From the NCBI GenBank assembly GCA_033980235.1, contig CM067062.1:2261709-2325708 (forward strand): a stretch of DNA of 64,000 nucleotides. The letters run 5' to 3'. The first letter of the stretch is position 1. Every line of letters begins with the position of its first letter. Below, in pieces: positions 12,655 through 25,419 of this stretch. A program made the translations under genes and the position numbers. Below the pieces are notes generated by a model. It worked only from the letters and a program-made list of their open reading frames with translations, made no database searches and was not told the origin of the DNA. Source of the stretch: Diadema setosum (taxonomy: Eukaryota > Echinodermata > Echinoidea > Diadematoida > Diadematidae).

Positions 12655-13953
12655 GCCAGACACAACATGATTAAATGATGATCCATGGCATTAACCAAGA
12701 TTACGGTGTCTTGTTGATTTGTCTTCATGGTAAAATTGGTAGACACCTTCAAAAAAATACTGAGCTAGCAGTAGCATTTTAACAGTATAGATCTAACACA
12801 TTCAAAACTTATTCAATACAAAAACATATCTTTATGAAGCTTATTTCAAGCAACTGGACGTAGGGGGCAGGGGTTGCCCAGTCAACCAGTATGATTTGGC
12901 TTTGAATGAAACGATGAGTCGTAACTGGTTAGTCGTAAAATTTAGATTTAGTTTGGTTCTATACTAGAATCTACGGTAGGCCCTACTAATCTACCTAGCA
13001 GAGCCTGCCCTAGTCGTACCAAACTGAGAAAGGTTAAAATCATGATCTTTTGAAGCATTTGTACTGGTAGGCCAACTTCTAACTTACATGTAACGTTAGC
13101 AGTTCTACATAGGTACATACAGTAGATTCTATGTAGTTTCTACAGACTACATACAACATGCAGATGTAAAAAAAGAAGAAAAAAGAAAAAAGTAACTGTA
13201 TTGTTATTCGTAAATAAATTGTACTAAAGGGCCTACAGTACCAGGTAGAAACGTACACTCAGCTCTGCTACTAACGGTTAAGCCTAGACACACATTGTCT
13301 ACGCCTTTCTACGGGGTTTACATGCAACGGACATGGGCATGCACACAAACAATATTATTATTAACACAACAGTTTAGAGTCTACTGTCGTCGACGACGAC
13401 TGCGTGCGAAGACCTTTTCAATTTCAACCATACCTTTTCTCCAGTACATTTATTCCTGCAGAGAGAAGCTGCTTGGAGGTCTGCAACTAATGATCACTCT
13501 GTGTCCTGCATTCTGCCATATTTTATGTGCTCGCAAGCAGCAGATACTAAAATCTTTGGTTTGCCTTTGCCTTTGGCTAAGTATGGATCGATGTGGACGT
13601 GTATGGTTTACACACGAATAATTGTGCGTAGCATTTGTGCAGGCCCTTCACTTCACATAAGATACAGCGTATCCAACACAAACGGGTCACAAATAAAAGG
13701 ACAAGTTTTATTAGGCTCGTACTCCCAGAACTTGATTGGTATCTTTTAAAAAATCTTCTCAAACCACAATTGGTTTCATACCTATCAAAATATTTAATAT
13801 TTAACCATTTAATATTTTAATACATTGAAAATAGTAATTATGGAGAATTATTTTTACAAAAAAAAATAAACAAATGTATCAATTTACTGATTATAAGATT
13901 AAAAAATGGAGTATACTGTACAGGGAGCGATCGATAGATGGCGCAAGAATACT
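12655..13953. other. Non-coding interval upstream of CCDC92-like gene
   Basis: No protein with recognisable character is encoded. If the CCDC92-like gene has a 5' untranslated exon and promoter, they would lie here or within 11.8-12.2 kb, but I could not place them. The nearby open frames at 13295-13820 overlap on both strands and show no domain. Confidence 0.4.
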
Positions 13954-15973
13954 CACAGCATCAGTGCCGTATATTAAGAGAGTCTGGCCAACTCGGTTCT
14001 CGGCTTATGTGTTTTGAAGCCTGTGATTGGTCAAAAGCTGGTCCCGTGATCTACAGGCGCCATGTTGTTACCAAAGTCAATCACGCGGGCGTGAGGAGAG
14101 TTCATACGCAGTGCCCATTGTTGAACATGCGCAGCTACGCGTGTATTGCTTGCCTTTGGGAAATCCCCAATATCAGTCGCGGTGTAGTGTCCTTGCCGTT
14201 GTCTATTTTATTGAAGTATGCGAAAGATATTTTGATATCTTACTGCGATAAACTGAAAATTCGTCATGCCTTTCGTGCGCAGCATGGCGTTGCGCTAACC
14301 GACCTGGCTCAAATGTAATGATGCACCGCTTTTCGACAGATCCAAAACGAAGGAAAGAAGTGGGAAATTAGAGAGTGACGGGAAAACTAATATATGATTT
14401 TTTTTTTCCTTTGGATTCCTCGCGGTGTCTCTCAGACTATCCAAGTTTTGATTCTCGTTAAGATTGTATAGGCCTATGTCACCGCTATAACGTACGAAGT
14501 GTCGCCTGAGGCATTTGTCTGTCCTTCATTCGTAATCAATTTTGTTGAAACCATTGGCCATGAAACTTGACATGATTGTGTGATTGTGTAAACATGCTCA
14601 AAGTGAACCGTCAAAATCATAATGGTTAAAATCTTAAAATACTGCCATTTCCCCCCATACTGTATTCAATTTCTGAAGGTGAGCACATGTATTTCCAGAC
14701 GAAACTTACTGCCCGACCGTGATTCTCTTGTGATTTTTTTTTTTTTTGGGGGGGGGGGGGGGGGTGGGGTGGGGTTTGGGGTCATGGGAGGTGGCAAAGG
14801 TCAAGGATTGATGTCGGGTAAAATGTTAAAATTCTACTATCTATTGTTGAAATATTATTACCCAGTTCATCCATACCTTGGAGATTATACCCAATGCACA
14901 AACTTAAAACCAAACGCGGTATTTGCATGCCACCATTCGTATACAATGACACATAGGGAAGGATTTTGGCCATGATGGTCAAAGGTCAAGTGAAAATACT
15001 AAAATGACAGTAATTTCCGCAGATTTGTAAAATAACCGCTGAAAGTATTGCCATGAAAATAGATTGGTCAACTTACGAGTAAAAAATGCTCAAATTCCTC
15101 AATACTTCTCTTTTAAATAAAACTCATCCATTTACACCTATAGTTCAAGGAAAGTAAACACTCGACGCATTAAATTTTGTGACAATTTTTTTGCGAATAA
15201 TATGTGAAACTGTCGTGTAACATTGTCAAGGCGAACTCTACATCTGCTAAGAACAATGTAATATGGCGGAGGTATACCGGTCGCCATTTGGACATTTTCA
15301 TTTTTTAAAACTCATTTCATATCCATTCAATGGTCCTGATCATAGTTTACATGTATATTTGGTACGGATGTCACTGAAGATATCCCTCATGGTTATCATG
15401 TTATCCAGGTACTTGTGCTAGTTCAACTGTTCAATTACACGTCTTTTTTTTTTTTTTTTTTGGGGGGGGGAACATTATTTTTAAACAATTTGAGATCATT
15501 TTACACACCATTATGATTATGCACTTGCCGATGACTTTTCATGTTGTATATACATTGTACATAGGTGTATTCCTCTTGAATTAGGGCCTACTTATACTAG
15601 TAGGCCTTCATGTCAGTTTATCTAGTATGGTACTAAATAGGATGGTAATTGATGGTTATTTTTTTATGTGCGAAACAGTAAAACTGTGAAATTCGTCTAT
15701 CGTCTGTGCACAGTACAGCTAGAATTGTAAATATATATACATTGTATCATTTTGTTGTACAATATTCTTGTTCCCTGGACAACTTGCTAAATAAACAATA
15801 TAGCATAGGGGGCCTACAGTCTAGTGAAAGTTTACGACACGACATACTGTGAATTCTACTTTTATTCATACAGCAATAATTTATCACATTTATATTCTAG
15901 AATTATGTCCTTTAAACAGCTTCCCTATTAAGTTTATATACCTGTGTGCTTGTGTCTATTTGAATGTGTAAAA

Positions 15974-16221
15974 ATTCATTCGTTCTTCCCAAGAACTGTA
16001 AGGAACTGGAATTCCCTGTCGTCAGAAATTGTTTCAGCGCCATCTGTGGGATCATTTCGAAACCGTCTAACGGTTGATCACAGTGGCTAGTATTTTCGTC
16101 AAATTTTCTATGTGCTTGTAAATATCTGTAAATAAATTGTATTATAATGTAAATAGCACCAGTCTGCAAGAATCTTCAGTCTATTGAAGGAGGCAGACTT
16201 AATCAGAAGAAAAAGAAGAAA
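15974..16221 (+). mobile_element. LINE 3'-end fragment A inside hAT copy 1
   Basis: Translated, it encodes HSFFPRT.RNWNSLSS followed by a SAPSVGSFRNRL-like stretch, the characteristic C-terminal end of many non-LTR retrotransposon reverse-transcriptase ORFs, then a stop, a 3'UTR of about 130 bp and an AAG-rich tail. Truncation at the 5' end is typical of target-primed insertion. The LINE clade is not assigned. Confidence 0.65.
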
Positions 16222-16271
16222 TGATTATTGTTGGCTTTGTTCAACATCTCTCTCTCTCTCTCTCTCTCTCT

Positions 16272-16573
16272 CAGGTACCATATTCGAGAACTGAATCGCA
16301 TCGCCATTCGTTCTTCCCAAGAACTGTAAGGAACTGGAATTCCCTGTCGTCAGACATTGTTTCTGCGCCATCTGTGGGATCATTTCGAAACCGTCTAACG
16401 GTTGATCACAGTGGCTAGTTGTTTTCGTCAAATTTTCTATGTGCTTGTAAATATCTGTAAATAAATTGTATTATAATGTAAATAGCACCAGTCTGCAAGA
16501 ATCTTCAGGCTATTGAAGGAGGCAGACTTAACCAGAAGAAGAAGAAGAAGAAGAAGAAAAAAAAAAAAAAAAA
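16272..16573 (+). mobile_element. LINE 3'-end fragment B inside hAT copy 1
   Basis: A second, slightly longer copy of the same LINE tail, sharing PFRT-like FFPRTVRNWNSLSSDIVSA and the same 3'UTR, ending in (GAA)n and poly-A. It is separated from fragment A by a 50-bp piece of the host element containing a (TC)n run. The two fragments are highly similar, differing mainly by point changes and 5' length. Confidence 0.68.
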
Positions 16574-16734
16574 CACAGTCAAGCAACACAGTGCCTTGCG
16601 CCTTTGGGACGCCTGCGTGCGCTAACCCCAAAGCGCACACGCTGAAACCATAAGCGCACTGTACGCTGGGTAACGACATGGCGTTCAATTTATGAGTTGG
16701 CCAGACTCTCTTAATATACGGCACTGCACAGCAT

Positions 16735-16884
16735 CAGTGCCGTATATTAAGAGAGTCTGGCCAACTCATAAATTGAACGCCATGTCGTTACCCAGCGTAC
16801 AGTGCGCTTATGGTTTTAGCGTGTGCGCTTTGGGGTTAGCGCGCGCAGGCGTCCCAAAGGCGCAAGGCACTGTGTTGCTTGACT

Positions 16885-16931
<47 letters not shown>

Positions 16932-19022
16932 GAGAGAGAGAGATGTTGAACAAAGCCAACAATCAATCATTTTCACACATTCAAATAGACACAAGCACAC
17001 AGGTATATAAACTTAATAGGGAAGCTATTTAAAGGACATAATTCTAGAATATAAATATGATAAATTATTGCTGTATGAATAAAAGTAGAATTCACAGTAT
17101 GTCGTGTCGTAAACTTTCACTAGACTGTAGGCCCCCTATGCTATATTGTTTATTTAGCAAGTTGTCTAGGGAACAAGAATATTGTACAACAAAATGATAC
17201 AATGTATATATATTTACAATTCTAGCTGTACTGTGCACAGACGATAGACGAATTTCACAGTTTTACTGTTTCGCACATAAAAAAAAAAAAATAACCATCA
17301 ATTACCATCCTATTTAGTACCATACTAGATAAACTGACATGAAGGACTACTAGTATAAATAGGCCCTAATTCAAGAGGAATACACCTATGTACAATGTAT
17401 ATACAACATGAAAAGTCATCGGCAAGTGCATAATTATAATGGTATGTAAAATGATCTCAAATTGTTTAAAAATAATGTCCCCCCCCAAAAAAAAAAAAAC
17501 AAAAAAAAAAACAAAAAAAAAAAAAACGTGTAATTGAACAATTGAACTAGCACAAGTACCTGGATAACATGATAACCATGAGGGATATCTTCAGTGACAT
17601 CCGTACCAAATATACATGTAAACTATTGTCAGGACCATTGAATGGATATGAAATGAGTTTTAAAAAATGAAAATGTCCAAATGGCGACCGGTATACCTCC
17701 GCCATATTACATTGTTCTTAGCAGATGTAGAGTTCGCCTTGACAATGTTACACGACAGTTTCACATATTATTCGCAAAAAATTGTCACAAAATTTAATGC
17801 GTCGAGTGTTTACTTTCCTTGAACTATAGGTGTAAATGGATGAGTTTTATTTGAAAGAGAAGTATTGAGAAATTTGAGCATTTTTTACTCGTAAGTTGAC
17901 CAATCTATTTTCATGGCAATACTTTCAGCGGTTATTTTACAAATCTGCGGAAATTACTGTCATTTTAGTATTTTCACTTGACCTTTGACCATCATGGCCA
18001 AAATCCTTCCCTATGCGTCATTGTATACGAATGGTGGCATGCAAATACCGCGTTTGGTTTTAAGTTTGTGCATTGGGTATAATCTCCAAGGTATGGATGA
18101 ACTGGGTAATAATATTTCAACAATAGATAGTAGAATTTTAACATTTTACCCGACATCGATCCTTGACCTTTGCCACCTCCCATGACCCCAAACCCCACCC
18201 CACCCCCCCCCCCACCACCCCCCCCCCCCCCAAAAAAAAAAAAAAAAAAATCACAAGAGAATCACGGTCGGGCAGTAAGTTTCGTCTGGAAATACATGTG
18301 CTCACCTTCAGAAATTGAATACAGTATGGGGGGAAATGGCAGTATTTTAAGATTTTAACCATTATGATTTTGACGGTTCACTTTGAGCATGTTTACGCAA
18401 TCACACAATCATGTCAAGTTTCATGGCCAATGGTTTCAACAAAATTGATTACGAATGAAGGACAGACAAATGCCTCAGGCGACACTTCGTACGTTATAGC
18501 GGTGACATAGGCCTATACAATCTTAATGAGAATCAAAACTTGGATAGTCTGAGAGACACCGCGAGGAATCAAAAGGAAAAAAAAAATCATATATTAGTTT
18601 TCCCGTCACTCTCTAATTTCCCACTTCTTTCCTTCGTTTTGGATCTGTCGGAAAGCGGTGCATCATTACATTTGAGCCAGGTCGGTTAGCGCAACGCCAT
18701 GCTGCGCAGGAAAGGCATGACGAATTTTCAGTTTATCGCAGTAAGATATCAAAATATCTTTCGCATACTTCAATAAAATAGACAACGGCAAGGACACTAC
18801 ACCGCGACTGATATTGGGGATTTCCCAAAGGCAAGCAATACACGCGTAGCTGCGCATGTTCAACAATGGGCACTGCGTATGAACTCTCCTCACGCCCGCG
18901 TGATTGACTTTGGTAACAACATGGCGCCTGTAGATCACGGGACCAGCTTTTGACCAATCACAGGCTTCAAAACACATAAGCCGAAAACCGAGTTGGCCAG
19001 ACTCTCTTAATATACGGCTCTG
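16735..19022 (-). mobile_element. hAT-type non-autonomous element, copy 2
   Basis: 2288 bp, inverted relative to copy 1 and lacking the LINE fragments, so it preserves the uninterrupted form of that site (AGAGAGATGTTGAACAAAGC at about 16932-16951). Terminal inverted repeats are intact apart from one substitution in the last six bases (CTCTG instead of CACTG at 19018-19022). A poly-T tract of about 40 bp lies at 16886-16927, and C/A homopolymers lie near 17478-17525 and 18200-18250. Confidence 0.87.
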
Positions 19023-19030
19023 CACAGCAT

Positions 19031-21258
19031 CAGTGCCGTATATTAAGAGAGTCTGGCCAACTCATAAATTGAACGCCATGTCGTTACCCAGCGTACAGTG
19101 CGCTTATGGTTTCAGCGTGTGCGCTTTGGGGTTAGCGCGCGCAGGCGTCCCAAAGGCGCAAGGCACTGTGTTGCTTGACTGTGTTTTTTTTCTTTTTTTT
19201 TTTAAGAGAGAGAGAGAGAGATGTTGAACAAAGCCAACAATCAATCATTTTTACACATTCAAATAGACACAAGCACATAGGTATATAAACTTAATAGGGA
19301 AGCTGTTTAAAGGACATAATTCTAGAATATAAATATGATAAATTATTGCTGTATGAATAAAAGTAGAATTCACAGTATGTCGTGTCGTAAACTTTCACTA
19401 GACTGTATGCTATATTGTTTATTTAGCAAGTTGTCCAGGGAACAAGAATATTGTACAACAAAATGATACTATATATATATTTACAATTCTAGCTGTACTG
19501 TGCACAGACGATAGACGAATTTCACAGTTTTACTGTTTCGCACATAAAAAAAAATAACCATCAATTACCATCCTATTTAGTACCATACTAGATAAACTGA
19601 CATGAAGGCCTACTAGTATAAGTAGGCCCTAATTCAAGAGGAATACACCTATGTACAATGTATATACAACATGAAAAGTCATCGGCAAGTGCATAATTAT
19701 AATGGTGTGTAAAATGATCTCAAATTGTTTAAAAATAATGTCCCCCCCCCCCCAAAAAAAAAAAAAAAAAGACGTGTAATTGAACAATTGAACTAGCACA
19801 AGTACCTGGATAACATGATAACCATGAGGGATATCTTCAGTGACATCCGTACCAAATATACATGTAAACTATGATCAGGACCATTGAATGGATATGAAAT
19901 GAGTTTTAAAAAATGAAAATGTCCAAATGGCGACCGGTATACCTCCGCCATATTACATTGTTCTTAGCAGATGTAGAGTTCGCCTTGACAATGTTACACG
20001 ACAGTTTCACATATTATTCGCAAAAAAATTGTCACAAAATTTAATGCGTCGAGTGTTTACTTTCCTTGAACTATAGGTGTAAATGGATGAGTTTTATTTA
20101 AAAGAGAAGTATTGAGGAATTTGAGCATTTTTTACTCGTAAGTTGACCAATCTATTTTCATGGCAATACTTTCAGCGGTTATTTTACAAATCTGCGGATA
20201 TTACTGTCATTTTAGTATTTTCACTTGACCTTTGACCATCATGGCCAAAATCCTTCCCTATGCGTCATTGTATACGAATGGTGGCATGCAAATACCGCGT
20301 TTGGTTTTAAGTTTGTGCATTGGGTATAATCTCCAAGGTATGGATGAACTGGGTAATAATATTTCAACAATAGATAGTAGAATTTTAACATTTTACCCGA
20401 CATCGATCCTTGACCTTTGCCACCTCCCATAACCCCAAACCCCACCCCACCCCACCCCACCACCCCCCCCCCCCCAAAAAAAAAATCACAAGAGAATCAC
20501 GGTCGGGCAGTAAGTTTCGTCTGGAAATACATGTGCTCACCTTCAGAAATTGAATACAGTATGGGGGGAAATGGCAGTATTTTAAGATTTTAACCATTAT
20601 GATTTTGACGGTTCGCTTTGAGCATGTTTACGCAATCACACAATCATGTCAAGTTTCATGGCCAATGGTTTCAACAAAATTGATTACGAATGAAGGACAG
20701 ACAAATGCCTCAGGCGACACTTCGTACGTTATAGCGGTGACATAGGCCTATACAATCTTAATGAGAATCAAAACTTGGATAGTCTGAGAGACACCGCGAG
20801 GAATCCAAAGGAAAAAAAAAAATCATATATTAGTTTTCCCGTCACTCTCTAATTTCCCACTTCTTTCCTTCGTTTTGGATCTGTCGAAAAGCGGTGCATC
20901 ATTACATTTGAGCCAGGTCGGTTAGCGCAACGCCATGCTGCGCAGGAAAGGCATGACGAATTTTCAGTTTATCGCAGTAAGATATCAAAATATCTTTCGC
21001 ATACTTCAATAAAATAGACAACGGCAAGGACACTACACCGCGACTGATATTGGGGATTTCCCAAAGGCAAGCAATACACGCGTAGCTGCGCATGTTCAAC
21101 AATGGGCACTGCGTATGAACTCTCCTCACGCCCGCGTGATTGACTTTGGTAACAACATGGCGCCTGTAGATCACGGGACCAGCTTTTGACCAATCACAGG
21201 CTTCAAAACACATAAGCCGAAAACCGAGTTGGCCAGACTCTCTTAATATACGGCACTG
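19031..21258 (-). mobile_element. hAT-type non-autonomous element, copy 3
   Basis: 2228 bp, same orientation as copy 2 and nearly identical along its whole length. Differences are mainly in homopolymer lengths (for example 19184-19203, 19741-19770, 20440-20485) and scattered substitutions. Short open frames are conserved among the three copies simply because the copies are young. Confidence 0.87.
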
Positions 21259-21266
21259 CACAGCAT

Positions 21267-21297
21267 CAGTGCTGCCGTATATTAATATACGGCACTG
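21267..21297. mobile_element. 31-bp remnant of a fourth hAT copy
   Basis: Left and right terminal bases of the element (CAGTGCTGCCGTATATT and AATATACGGCACTG) abut directly, leaving an almost perfect palindrome flanked by the same CACAGCAT on both sides. This is what an internal deletion of a copy between its two inverted ends would leave. Confidence 0.8.
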
Positions 21298-21361
21298 CAC
21301 AGCATAGAGCTGTATTTACGTATAATATTATAATAGAGCTCTATGCACACATAATATATAC

Positions 21362-21385
21362 CACAGAACTCTGTAGAGTTCTGTG
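21362..21385. repeat. 24-bp perfect palindrome
   Basis: CACAGAACTCTG is followed immediately by its own inverse. It lies between the hAT array and the next MITE. A further inverted pair (CATAGAGCT at 21303-21311 and AGCTCTATG at 21336-21344) lies just to its left. Confidence 0.7.
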
Positions 21386-21391
21386 CCACTC

Positions 21392-21597
21392 AGACCTGGC
21401 CCCCGTCTTATAAAGACTTGTGATTGATTCAAATCAATCACAACTTTACGATTGAATGCAAATCCATCTTATAAAAAAGTTATGATTGCAATTAAGACGG
21501 AGAACTACAATCAATCTATCACAGGTTGCGATTGATTGCAGCTTTCAAGAGATCTGTGACTGATTGAGTTCTATCACAAGTTTTGTAAGACAGGTCT
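21392..21597. mobile_element. MITE with AGACCTG ends
   Basis: The ends AGACCTG...GTCTTATAAAGACTTGTGAT (left) and the inverse of AGACCTGTCTTACAAAACTT (right) pair. The interior is rich in GATTGATT/AATCAATC words that also pair. Non-coding. Confidence 0.6.
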
Positions 21598-24500
21598 CTG
21601 TGAGCAGTTTTGTGCTCACAGTAAGTGGAGGAGAGGAGAAAATTCTCTTTGACTTACAGTTGCTTTGGAGAGAAAATCGAGTACCGAGTATCATAAATGA
21701 TTTTATTTTCATGAACAATATCTTATACGTTTGTCATATTGACAAAAAAAAAAAGTGCAAAACACCCGAAAGTTCCAGTCATGTCCAAGTGGGTAACACA
21801 AAACATGTTTAGTAACCAAAATAAGAGGCTTCACTTTCGACCCAACCCAGCTACAATTGCCCTATATCTAACTCCATTGGAAAAACTTCCTGACTCCGAT
21901 TCAAGTCCAACAGGTTGTTGGCGTGTAGAGTGAAGGAGCAATAGTTATCCACTGCGACCGTCAGTTGTCATGGACTGGCTCTCCGTTGGATAACATGAAA
22001 CCATGCGGAGCCTATACTCAATGGTGAAACCAGAGATACAGATAGGCAGCATGTTCCATTAGGCTACGATCGTACAGGAGCCCTCGAAAGCTAGCTTTTT
22101 AAATTGATATTAATCTATATAGTCGAATACGGGTGCTGCGGCTGTATTTAAGTAGGGGGGGGGGGAGGTGGACAGTTGTCCCCAATTATTTTCACCCCCT
22201 CTTTTTTCTTTTGATTTGGATGTATTATTTCTAGAGAATAGTTCAGTAATTTAGTAAATCACGCAATTGATCCATAATGTTACGTCTACCACCATAGTCA
22301 TTGCTAGTTGCTATTTATCACGTTTTTATATGAATATGGGCAAAAGTTGTAATGCGTTATGACATGCATGGTTATCGTACTAAACTATAGTTCACCCTTT
22401 TGCAATCAACCCAATTGAAATATGAAAATATGTGTTCATAACACAAGTTGGAAGTTTGAATAACATATAAGAATAAAGTGTACAATTTCTCTCATGTTAA
22501 CTTACGGCCAGAAAATATACTTTTTTTTTTCAGACGTGAACATGCATGTGACCTCGCTTTCAAGTTGCTTTCAGAAAAAAAAATGTTTTGTACTTTACTA
22601 GCATGTACAAAACATTTTGCAAGTAACAAAATTGCACCCCCCCCCCCCCCCCACACACACACGCATATAGACAAACCCACACTCAAAGTGCATGCGGATG
22701 GAAGCGTGCAATCATATACTGTCAGGCGCCCGCCGTCAAGTTTTCAGGACAAAGTGAAAAGAAACTGCAACATTTCTCATGAGTTTTGTATTTCGTTTGT
22801 TTGTTTACAATTTCTCGCATTTCCTTATCTTATGTGTACAGTGACAAATGACATCATAGTGGTATTGACAATACTCCAGTCACTATAATTTATACTACAT
22901 TTATTTCATCATTGCCGGTGAGCGCTGTGCACCTCCATAGACTTGGCACAAAGTATAAGGCACACACGTAATAGAACAAGACGTGATACTATAGATGCTT
23001 CGATTTAACCATTCAAATTGTCCCTCAACAATAACATTTTATTATAATTCTCCCTCGAATATTGAACAAAAACTTGCCCGCACTGATTATATTCCTGCTT
23101 GGCGCCTTGGACTCTGTATACAGGTAAAACTGGACAAACTTGAGAGATGATGATTAATAACGGCAACGATTATAGGTGCAACGTGCCTGCAGATTGCACA
23201 TATTATTTTGGGGTCTTGACTATCATTATATTTTAATCGTAGAAAATGTTTTATTGAGAATTTCACATAATTTTAAAAGTTTGTTCGTTCGTTCGTATTT
23301 AGGCCTATTTTGCTTCTCATATGAAATCAAATCAAATCAAAACAAATTACATGGGTGTGACAGATTTAAACAATAACCAATGACAAAGGAGCAATGCAAA
23401 ATCGCAGTTTAATACATGCATAACAAAATCATTGTAAAACATCTATTAGTTGCATAGCCTAATACGATAAAGCATTTACATTTGATTCAACAGGGAACCT
23501 AGGAGACCGTCAGCATAATGCATGCATGGCTTGACTTGGCTGATGGCCTCATTGGGGATATACTAACTCAGGTTTGCCTCTCACGAAAAGCAGTCACATT
23601 TTTTTGTTATACATGTATTTATCAGGTTTAAAGGGAAAAGGAAGATATGGGTGAATGCAGCTGTGCGTGTGCAGTAGGTGCGTTAAATGTTTGTGTTGGG
23701 GCAAAATATAATGCTTCAATGTATTAATACAATAATACTAACAAAATCAGACCAAAAATAAACAAAATTACATTCGAGTTGTTATACAGGCCGTATTTTA
23801 CTGATTTTTTTTTTTTAAATTAAGATATATTTCTTTAAACTAGCTTGGAAGGAAAACAATGATATTCGTGTTTTCAGGGAGTCGGATAAAGCATTCCATG
23901 TATCTGGTATGTAAGCGGTCTAATTCTTATTCGACTATCATCGAGATGCGACAAAAAAAAACAACAAACAAAATTGAATTCGATTTCTAGGACAGAAGTT
24001 ATGTTGCAGAATAGGCCTATGATCAGGACTCGGCAGTGACTTTTTTTTTTCAGCAACTAAAGTCTCGTTCGAACTGCAGTTTTGGTGGCCAGAAGGAAAG
24101 AAAAAAAAATGTAGTTGCCGAAATAATAAGGAAAGGTTTTATTTTAAAGTTTAGTTGCCTGGTGGGGCCACCAAATGGGATGGTAAGCTTTTTTGAAATT
24201 AGGTACCCAGACATCAATTTTATAGTGGCCACCGCGGCCACCGCTCATAAGGCCTATATTATTAGTATTATGTATATAATTATGCATAGTAGATTCAATT
24301 CAATTCAATTTCTGTTTCACAAAACACCGAATAAAAGTCAGAAGAGTAACCGTATTTGGTTAATTACATCAAATTTGACAACAAAATAAATAATTCAACT
24401 TTACAGCAGGGGGACACAGAGAGAAGGAAATACACCAAACTGACACTTTCCACAGCAAAACAATATCATATAAGCCCCCCCCCCCACCTTTAAAAATCAA

Positions 24501-25419
24501 TTTACCCATTGAGTTAACATAAACATTTTTAAAACCAATTCTAACAACAGAAAATGCATTGACCGAAGGGTATCGGTATAAAGTATACTGGTATAATGAT
24601 ACACAGGACTGGTATAGATATCACCAATATGTTTTTGTTTGTTTTTTTTTTCTTTTCTTCTTTTACAGGATCAACATTCAAGTTTAGAGGAAAATGAACG
24701 AGATAATGATGCTCAATCGTAAAACGCGACACACACACAATACACATACGCTCACGCACACGTTACATATTCACGAGTTGCGTACAGTAGTACACTGTCC
24801 GTGCTTCCACTAATCGGGCTGTACAAGTGAATGTATCTGCACGCTGTACAAACCTGCGTAATGTACATGCGTTGTGGTTCCTAGACAACTCGACCCCGGG
24901 ATAATCCGACCCCAAACAGCACGGGGGGGGGGGGGGGGGGGGGGGATTCATTCAGAGTTTTGTCAGCTAAGTTTTTCTGACAAATTGTTTTGAAGTTACT
25001 GAAATCCTTGCATCTGATTGGCCAAGAGCAACATTGCTATAAAAAAATATCTGTCAAAACGCTTGATGAAATGCCCCCTGAATAGCTCAACCTGGTCGAG
25101 CTGGTCGTTATTATCTCTACAACGTTGTAAGATTCAAATAGGTAATGATTAAGTTTTAGCTTGACAATGTTACAACAGAATAATATAATGTGACGGGATA
25201 CCAAATGACAAGCTCGAACATGTGTTTTTTTTTCGTTTGAAATTTTAGGAAAAATTAATTATAGATTGATATTTATGATGACGTTAGTCAAATTTAGTTT
25301 CATTTTAATTTTTTATATAAAGTGTCGGTATTATAGCAGAAAGGCAAAGACTGTGGATTTCTGCTGATGGTAACAAAGTGCCGGGCTGCTTTTCAGCTTC
25401 AACTGGAAAATATTATACA
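21598..25419. other. Non-coding interval with homopolymers
   Basis: Contains C-runs at about 22637-22652 and 24476-24485, a G-run at 24903-24945, and small tetranucleotide runs such as GTTC near 23283. No open frame carries a recognisable motif. Nothing is called in this 3.8 kb. Confidence 0.5.

Larger units (their letters stand above)
13962..16726 (+). mobile_element. hAT-type non-autonomous element, copy 1
   Basis: 2765 bp with terminal inverted repeats of about 33 bp starting CAGTGCCGTATATTAAGAGA. No transposase-like frame exists; the longest open frames (13938-14318, 14027-14251) show no hAT dimerisation or DDE features, so the copy is non-autonomous. It is about 500 bp longer than copies 2 and 3 because two LINE 3' fragments sit in its right third. 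It includes a poly-T/poly-G tract near 14740-14770. Confidence 0.85.
13954..21305. repeat. Array of hAT-type transposons separated by one 8-bp target duplication
   Basis: The 8-bp sequence CACAGCAT occurs at 13954-13961, 16727-16734, 19023-19030, 21259-21266 and 21298-21305. Each interval between them is a transposon copy that begins CAGTG and ends CACTG or CTCTG: three long copies and one 31-bp remnant. An 8-bp duplication plus CAG-initiated inverted ends is the hallmark of the hAT superfamily. Orientation is plus, minus, minus, so copies 1 and 2 also form a giant inverted repeat while copies 2 and 3 are a direct tandem. Confidence 0.88.

Noticed and set aside
13938..14318. Open frame of 126 codons conserved in all three hAT copies
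   Set aside because: A second overlapping frame is equally conserved, the copies are nearly identical at DNA level, and no transposase or other domain is visible, so conservation reflects recent copying.
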